In this document: positions 21,679 to 24,915 of the stretch, piece after piece
Position numbering within the stretch: position 1 is the stretch's first letter
Layout of the letters: every line of letters starts with the position of its first letter
Virus record (IMG/VR): IMGVR_UViG_3300020205_000307
Span: 1-24,915 of that record
Reading direction: 5' to 3' (one strand)
Origin: a virus
Length of the DNA: 24,915 bases
Made by a program: the position numbers and the translations under genes
Notes under the pieces: generated by a model
What the model was told of the DNA's origin: nothing
Database searches by the model: none
What the model saw: only the letters and a program-made list of their open reading frames with translations

Positions 21679-21707
21679 CGAATATATAGCCTATAAACGG
21701 CTTATCC
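21679..21707 (-). promoter_or_regulatory. Leftward early promoter candidate
   Basis: On the minus strand GGATAAG (21707-21701) is followed by CCGTTTATAGGCTA and then TATATTCG (21686-21679), one mismatch from TAnnTTTG. The ATG of the 45-residue gene is 31 bases downstream. The flank ACACRAATATA on the plus strand is shared with the promoter at 8842. The box-to-promoter spacing (14) is longer than at the other two sites (5-6). Confidence 0.5.
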
Positions 21708-21770
21708 TAATATTATCTAATAAATTTTCAAATAATATTATAAATGGTAATTAAGAAGGATAAGCGGTAA

Positions 21771-21806
21771 ATTGTCCGAAAAATTGTCCGAACAAAAAAG
21801 TGGACA
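21771..21806. repeat. 12-bp direct repeat with inverted TGTCC/GGACA
   Basis: ATTGTCCGAA occurs at 21771-21780 and 21783-21792, one period of 12 bases, and GGACA follows at 21802-21806 in reverse orientation. The group lies at the centre of the box array's symmetry. It looks like the binding site of a second protein, perhaps a repressor. Confidence 0.55.
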
Positions 21807-21866
21807 GAACCAAAAAATTTAGTATTGCCGTTTATACTTCTATATTACCGCTTGTGTAAAAGATTT

Positions 21867-21886
21867 GGATAAGTCGTTTATATTTC
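21867..21886 (+). promoter_or_regulatory. Rightward promoter candidate
   Basis: GGATAAG (21867-21873), five bases TCGTT, then TATATTTC (21879-21886), one mismatch from TAnnTTTG. It repeats the layout of the leftward promoter at 8842-8862 (spacer 6). The first ATG downstream is 21974, about 85 bases on, leaving a long A-rich leader. Confidence 0.45.
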
Positions 21887-21973
21887 GTATATTAAAATAT
21901 AATTAAGAAATTAATTAAGCTCTTTGAAATAAACCAAAAAAAGTGAGGCACACTATAAACTGCAATATTACTT

Positions 21974-22213
21974 ATGAAAAAGCTAACACAAAAAAGATTA
22001 TCAAAACCTATTTACGTTATAGTAAGGGAAGATAATCAAACAAAAGAAATCCAAATTTTATCATTATTAAGAGCAAAGAAAACACTTAGTAATTATTGGA
22101 AAAGCAAAGACATAGAAAAAATGTTAGACAAAGGACAAGAACTACATACTCCTTATGCTACATATTCAAAACAAATTATTGGGTTTTATGCAGAACCTAT
22201 TATAGTTAGTTAA
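21974..22213 (+). CDS. Only plus-strand gene; 79-residue hypothetical protein
   Basis: MKKLTQKRLSKPIYVIVRED leads into a charged helical middle (LLRAKKTLSNYWKSKDIEKML, about 32-52) and an aromatic/hydrophobic end. It is basic (many Lys and Arg) and has a small beta-alpha layout; no HTH is clear. AT-rich codon use matches the minus-strand genes, and there is no longer competing frame on the other strand, which supports it as real. It starts downstream of a rightward promoter candidate and faces the metallopeptidase gene. Divergent position suggests a regulator, but no motif shows this. Confidence 0.6.
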   Translation: MKKLTQKRLSKPIYVIVREDNQTKEIQILSLLRAKKTLSNYWKSKDIEKMLDKGQELHTPYATYSKQIIGFYAEPIIVS

Positions 22214-22227
22214 GTCTAAAATCAGGG

Positions 22228-22246
22228 GTGCGACTGACCAACGCAC
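22228..22246. terminator. Hairpin between convergent genes
   Basis: GTGCG (22228-22232) and CGCAC (22242-22246) form a five-pair GC-rich stem around a nine-base loop, preceded by TAAAATCAGGG and followed by TTATTTA. It lies between the plus-strand gene's stop and the stop of the minus-strand metallopeptidase gene, where a shared bidirectional terminator is expected. The stem is short and no clean U-run follows. Confidence 0.35.
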
Positions 22247-22516
22247 TTATTTACTTCCGTCTTGTAATGGCAAGTGCTTACTATTGTCAACTTGCCTGTA
22301 ACCTAAAGACCATAGCATCTTTGTAAGAGTAACACTCTTTTCTATTATTTGTTCTTCGCTATCTTCTGCATTTAGCAGGTGGAAAATTTCGTGGATATAA
22401 ATTTCCAATTTCTTGCGACCCTTTAATCTAGGGTCAATATATATAATGCCATCGCTTTCGGCAATGCCGTGCGCTTGTTCTCTGCCTAGCTTCTTATATA
22501 CTATTTTTATTTTCAC
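22247..22516 (-). CDS. Zinc metallopeptidase-like protein (HExxH)
   Basis: An 89-residue protein. IYIDPRLKGRKKLEIYIHEIFHLLNAED (about 25-52) contains HEIFH (42-46), the zinc-binding HExxH of ImmA/IrrE-like peptidases, with a following acidic residue. The N-terminal MKIKIVYKKLGREQAHGIAE makes a strand pair. ImmA-type proteins cleave repressors in mobile elements; proximity to the control region fits such a role, but it may equally be a small structural or host-directed peptidase. It overlaps the next gene by 4 bp. Confidence 0.65.
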   Translation of the reverse strand: MKIKIVYKKLGREQAHGIAESDGIIYIDPRLKGRKKLEIYIHEIFHLLNAEDSEEQIIEKSVTLTKMLWSLGYRQVDNSKHLPLQDGSK

Positions 22517-22698
22517 GCTTTCATTAATAATTCATCAGGTCTGTCCATTTCTAATAATTCAACCTTTTGACCGCCTCTAATCTTTGCTAGGATTCTTCTA
22601 TACTCTGCCTCAATAGAATGTATTTCCTGTAATTTACTATTAAAATAATTCTCTTGTTCTAATAGTGTCCATTTGTTAAAACCTTTTGGCATTTTCAT
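22513..22698 (-). CDS. Hypothetical protein, 61 residues, coiled coil
   Basis: MKMPKGFNKWTLLEQENYFN is followed by a helical segment (KLQEIHSIEAEYRRILAKIRGG, about 22-43) and an acidic end. It is hydrophilic and likely all helical. It overlaps the metallopeptidase gene by 4 bp and the MazG-like gene by 23 bp. A DNA-binding or scaffolding role cannot be told from sequence. Not recognised. Confidence 0.5.
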   Translation of the reverse strand: MKMPKGFNKWTLLEQENYFNSKLQEIHSIEAEYRRILAKIRGGQKVELLEMDRPDELLMKA

Positions 22699-22879
22699 TT
22701 TGTTTAGTTTTTATAATTTTCTTTAAATAAATAGCTAAATCTAGTGCTTCTTCATATGCGTGTTGCAACCAATCTTCCTCACTTAAATCAGTCCTATCCA
22801 TTGTAGTTCCATATTCTTTTAACCCTTTATCTTCTCTTATTAAAAGGTCATCTATAATTGAGTATAATATTCTGCTCAT
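22676..22879 (-). CDS. Small MazG-like / conserved phage protein
   Basis: A 67-residue helical protein: LLIREDKGLKEYGTTMDRTDLSEEDWLQHAYEEALDLAIYLKKII (about 12-56). I recall the pattern GLKEYGTTxDRxDLxxxxWLQHAYEEALDxAxYLKK from many phages. EEALDxAxYLKK resembles the metal-binding helix of all-alpha NTP pyrophosphatases (MazG, EExxD). If so it could cleave non-canonical or alarmone nucleotides; at 67 residues the fold would be minimal or need a dimer. It overlaps the exonuclease gene by one base. Confidence 0.55.
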   Translation of the reverse strand: MSRILYSIIDDLLIREDKGLKEYGTTMDRTDLSEEDWLQHAYEEALDLAIYLKKIIKTKQNENAKRF

Positions 22880-23613
22880 TATTTTTCAGTTTTTGAATGC
22901 AGTTTCCCGCAAATTTTACACTTATATTGTATCTTAACTAATCCTGATGCCGTAACTCTTCTATTGTTTTTTACAACCTCTTCGCTTCCACATTCAGGAC
23001 AACTACCCCTGTCCCCTCCGAATATAACTCCATAATGTGTCTTAGCAGGGATATGATTGTTTAATGCCTTGTGTACCTTCTCTAACAAAACAACGTCTTG
23101 AATGCAATAGTCAATCATTGTATTCATTGCAGTAGGACAATTCTTTAACATTATATCCTTCCATAGGTCAAAAGATGTATGGTTCTTTTGCCCTAACCCT
23201 AGAAATTTACCAATATAATCAAGCCTATTTGAATTAAACCTAAACTTAGAACGAGCAACCTTTAAAGTATCTATTGTATTATATGTAGGGAACATATCAA
23301 TTTTATGCAATAAACATCTAGTTCTAATCCAAGACAAATCAAACTTATCGCCATTATGTCCTACTAATTCGTCAGCCTCGTTTGCTACATTAATAAACTC
23401 TTGTAATAGCTTTTTGTCGCATTGTTTCTTATCCCATTGAAGATAATATACGTCTTCGTCATCTTCCCATTTATAACAGATGCAAATAACTGCACGTTCT
23501 TTAATAATATTCTCTGTACCTACTTGTAATTTGTAACCTGACTGCCAAAATAAACCCACGTTTGCACTTACTTCAATATCAAAGTAAAGCCTTCTGCGTT
23601 TTGTTTTTAACAT
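22879..23613 (-). CDS. 3'-5' exonuclease (RNase H-like) with zinc ribbon
   Basis: A 244-residue protein with the three exonuclease motifs of the DnaQ/PolB group. FDIEVS gives D12 and E14 (Exo I), HNGDKFDL gives N87 and D92 (Exo II) and YCIQD gives Y169 and D173 (Exo III). NRLDYIGKFLGL precedes motif III as in the PolB-type exonucleases. The C-terminal part has CPEC (205-208) and CKIC (232-235), a four-Cys zinc ribbon. No polymerase domain is present, so this is a separate exonuclease, probably working with ERF in recombination. It overlaps the M15 peptidase gene by 1 bp. Confidence 0.8.
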   Translation of the reverse strand: MLKTKRRRLYFDIEVSANVGLFWQSGYKLQVGTENIIKERAVICICYKWEDDEDVYYLQWDKKQCDKKLLQEFINVANEADELVGHNGDKFDLSWIRTRCLLHKIDMFPTYNTIDTLKVARSKFRFNSNRLDYIGKFLGLGQKNHTSFDLWKDIMLKNCPTAMNTMIDYCIQDVVLLEKVHKALNNHIPAKTHYGVIFGGDRGSCPECGSEEVVKNNRRVTASGLVKIQYKCKICGKLHSKTEK

Positions 23614-24077
23614 TATATTTGTTTGTAGTGTGTATTCCCATTAGTTCTTATAGCTTTTAAAACTTGTTTTCTTTGTTTGCCTGTACTTTCATAAGAAACG
23701 TGTACCCAATCAGGATTTGACTCTGTACCGAACTCCCAAATTAATTGGTCAAAATCTAGGTTTTCTTTAATATAATCAAACACCATTTTATTTGTTACTC
23801 CATTAGGTGTGCCATCCATATCTACGTCAATCGCTTCTCCCGTGCAATGTTGTGAAGAACTACTCCCGTTAACCGCCTTATTAAGAGCAACAGATCTGTA
23901 TCCACTAGAAATATGAATAGGGCATCTAAAGTTATTTCTAATAGGCTCAAATATTTTTTCTGCTAATAGCTTAAAATTAGCAATATGTTGCTCTGTTGGC
24001 ATATTACTAATGCCATTTCGCTTTGCGCTTTCGCTTCTAATAACTTCGGATAAGTCTAAATGCTCACTTAATTTCAT
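23613..24077 (-). CDS. M15-family peptidase (endolysin candidate)
   Basis: A 154-residue enzyme with the M15 zinc-site arrangement. SSGYRSVALNKAVNGSSSSQH leads to H77, TGEAID gives D84 and DWVHV gives H126. This family cuts D-Ala-D-Ala or L-Ala-D-Glu bonds in peptidoglycan. A lytic role is supported by the adjoining membrane peptide and holin-like gene. There is no signal peptide, so it would need a holin to reach the wall. Gene size fits the small phage endolysins. Confidence 0.85.
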   Translation of the reverse strand: MKLSEHLDLSEVIRSESAKRNGISNMPTEQHIANFKLLAEKIFEPIRNNFRCPIHISSGYRSVALNKAVNGSSSSQHCTGEAIDVDMDGTPNGVTNKMVFDYIKENLDFDQLIWEFGTESNPDWVHVSYESTGKQRKQVLKAIRTNGNTHYKQI

Positions 24078-24160
24078 AAAATGTATTTAAAGAAATAAAA
24101 CAATAATGTTATATATAAAATGCCAACCGAAATTAGCAACCTTTTTTCATAATTAGTCAT
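24074..24160 (-). CDS. Membrane micro-protein, 28 residues, lysis cassette
   Basis: ATG at 24160, stop TGA at 24076-24074. The product is MTNYEKRLLISVGILYITLL then FYFFKYIL: a charged start and one long hydrophobic helix. It overlaps the upstream stop (TAA at 24155) by 8 bp and the downstream ATG as ATGA, so both edges are coupled. Position between the holin-like and endolysin genes suggests a holin, antiholin or other lysis peptide. Codon content is short, so this is a candidate. Confidence 0.5.
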   Translation of the reverse strand: MTNYEKRLLISVGILYITLLFYFFKYIL

Positions 24161-24368
24161 TCTTCTTAAAGATTTTCTCTAATGAAGTTAACCCTAAACA
24201 ACCAAATGCTAACAAAGCAACTGACTCAACAAGTATTGAACTTGGAGCAGTATGTTCCTCACTAAAGCTATTATGGTACATAGTAACACATAATGCTATT
24301 ACACATAGTAAACCACAAAGTCTTTTCATACTTAAACGACCATTGTCTTCTGTAAAAAATTGTTTCAT
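24153..24368 (-). CDS. Holin-like membrane protein, 71 residues
   Basis: Two hydrophobic segments are visible: LCGLLCVIALCVTMY (about 18-32) and SILVESVALLAFGCLGLTSL (about 44-63). A short polar loop (HNSFSEEHTAPS) joins them and the C-terminus is basic (KIFKKND). The N-terminus has charged MKQFFTEDNGRLSMKRL. Small size, two helices and a place next to an M15 peptidase fit a holin that opens the inner membrane. No sequence-level family is recalled. Confidence 0.65.
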   Translation of the reverse strand: MKQFFTEDNGRLSMKRLCGLLCVIALCVTMYHNSFSEEHTAPSSILVESVALLAFGCLGLTSLEKIFKKND

Positions 24369-24369
24369 A

Positions 24370-24762
24370 TTATAACTGACTAAATTGTAAAATAATTATA
24401 CCGACTAATATTAATTTGCTTACTGAATGTAGCTTTTCAATTTTTGCTTGATTAAGGTTATATGCTTCATAAATCCTTTTATTTTCTGTATATTTCCACT
24501 TCCAACTATAAAAAGAATCTTTGACCAAAGAAATTGAATTGAATAAACTATCATATTTTAATTGCTTTAATTTTAAACTATCCTTTGTTAAAGTTAAATC
24601 TTGATTATACTTATTAAAAGTTTTATTAATTTGTTCGCCTTGTTTTAAGGTCATTATTACAACTGTATCTTCCCCAATCTTTTTAGTTATTGGATATTGG
24701 CAATAACACAAATTTGCCACCTGTATCAATAGTAACAGAATCCAACTTGCTTTTAACTTCAT
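24370..24762 (-). CDS. Spanin-like protein (signal sequence, coiled coil, C-terminal membrane helix)
   Basis: A 130-residue protein. The N-terminus MKLKASWILLLLIQVANLCYCQYP looks like a signal sequence with cleavage near CYC-Q. Then DTVVIMTLKQGEQINKTFNKY (about 33-53) and a long charged helical region (LTLTKDSLKLKQLKYDSLFN...). The C-terminus SKLILVGIIILQFSQL (about 115-130) is hydrophobic. Signal at one end and membrane helix at the other, separated by a coiled coil, fits a unimolecular spanin linking outer and inner membranes. A canonical lipobox was not found. It overlaps the next gene by 80 bp. Confidence 0.5.
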   Translation of the reverse strand: MKLKASWILLLLIQVANLCYCQYPITKKIGEDTVVIMTLKQGEQINKTFNKYNQDLTLTKDSLKLKQLKYDSLFNSISLVKDSFYSWKWKYTENKRIYEAYNLNQAKIEKLHSVSKLILVGIIILQFSQL

Positions 24763-24904
24763 TTAATTCAATTTTTAAATCTTTAATTTCTTCTTTCATT
24801 GATACTATTGTTGCAACTGCTTTTGTAACTAACTCCGCTTCTTTTTTACTTGCCTTTGCTTGTACTTGTACTGACAAAGCATTCGTTTCAGTTACCTTAT
24901 TCAT
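24683..24904 (-). CDS. Hypothetical coiled-coil protein, 73 residues
   Basis: A protein with MNKVTETNALSVQVQAKASK and a long heptad-like stretch (IVSMKEEIKDLKIELNEVKSKLD, about 33-55), then TIDTGGKFVLLPISNN. It is the first gene seen at the right edge and overlaps the spanin-like gene by 80 bp in another frame, so one boundary could be mistaken. The composition, rich in Lys, Glu and Val, favours a real helical protein. Function unknown. Confidence 0.5.
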   Translation of the reverse strand: MNKVTETNALSVQVQAKASKKEAELVTKAVATIVSMKEEIKDLKIELNEVKSKLDSVTIDTGGKFVLLPISNN

Positions 24905-24915
24905 TAACTTTTGGA

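Larger units (their letters stand above)
21692..21886. repeat. Operator-like boxes, copy B (about eight sites)
   Basis: Sites on both strands fit CCGYTTATMCTT loosely: TATAAACGG (21692-21700), CTTATCC (21701-21707), TATAAATGG (21739-21747), GGATAAGCGG (21758-21767), CCGTTTATA (21828-21836), CCGCTTGTG (21848-21856), GGATAAG (21867-21873) and CGTTTATA (21875-21882). TATAAACGGCTTATCC at 21692-21707 and its near-exact reverse complement at 21867-21882 (15 of 16) flank the array. TTTTACACA (reverse of 21853-21861) fits the relaxed DnaA box TTWTNCACA. Confidence 0.65.
21661..21973. promoter_or_regulatory. Divergent control region between leftward and rightward genes
   Basis: This 313-base gene-free stretch is the largest in the window. 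It holds divergent promoter candidates, about eight copies of a CCGYTTATMCTT box, a 12-bp direct repeat with inverted TGTCC/GGACA, and long AT-rich tracts (21890-21940). The box pairs are arranged symmetrically around 21787. It controls the early leftward operon and the only rightward gene. It could also contain a second origin, but no replication-specific signal proves it. No ORF above 30 codons with convincing composition was seen inside. Confidence 0.75.

Noticed and set aside
24048-24056. GGATAAG-like site in the M15 peptidase gene
   Set aside because: A single copy within coding sequence, with no second box or promoter-like TATATTTG nearby, so chance is the likelier explanation.
1-24915. 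CRISPR arrays, insertion sequences, integrase or attachment sites
   Set aside because: No regularly spaced repeats with spacers, no transposase or recombinase frames and no terminal inverted repeats were seen; the only tandem repeats are the 22-bp iterons and the 12-bp pair.

Overview
The window is part of a tailed-bacteriophage genome, AT-rich and tightly packed. Almost every gene lies on the minus strand, so transcription runs from high to low coordinates. The protein families point to a siphovirus: terminase, a tail chaperone with a -1 frameshift, a tape measure and an XkdF-type protease. Start codons lack clear Shine-Dalgarno sequences and have A-rich leaders. The best promoter candidate has a TATATTTG box matching the Bacteroidota -7 consensus TAnnTTTG. 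Together these suggest a phage of Bacteroidota, probably Flavobacteriia. No integrase, tRNA, CRISPR array or insertion sequence was seen, and no portal or major capsid gene lies in the window.

Layout in transcription order. (1) 24904-24074: lysis cassette of a coiled-coil protein, a spanin-like protein, a holin-like protein, a 28-residue membrane peptide and an M15 peptidase. (2) 23613-22247: 3'-5' exonuclease with zinc ribbon, small proteins, and an HExxH metallopeptidase. (3) 21661-21973: gene-free control region with nested inverted repeats, followed by the only plus-strand gene (21974-22213). (4) 21647-17184: recombination and replication genes, including an ERF annealing protein, an HTH protein, an orphan DnaA domain IV protein, a winged-helix replication protein with 22-bp iterons inside its gene, a VRR-NUC nuclease and a sigma-like protein. 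(5) 17193-10446: accessory operon with an LpxA-like acyltransferase, three glycosyltransferase-like proteins, HNH, two ParB-like proteins, a GNAT and an IbrA-like PP-loop protein. (6) 10441-8932: terminase. (7) 8820-7774: small genes and a terminator. (8) 7789-1: tail chaperone, virion proteins, tape measure, protease and scaffold.

The phage appears to rely on host polymerases. The DnaA-like and winged-helix proteins probably start replication, with an origin inside the initiator gene as in lambda. ERF, the exonuclease and VRR-NUC would serve recombination.

The most distinctive non-coding signal is a family of about eleven boxes (roughly CCGYTTATMCTT, core CTTATCC/GGATAAG). They occur in only two places noticed: the divergent control region at 21692-21886 and upstream of the late leftward operon at 8853-8931. 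They sit beside TATATTNG-type promoter boxes and suggest one phage regulator controlling both operons.

Genes missed by a simple ATG/length scan were recovered by eye: an HNH gene with an apparent ATA start, a 40-codon basic ORF overlapping ParB, and small ORFs at 7774, 7865, 8123, 21510 and 24074.
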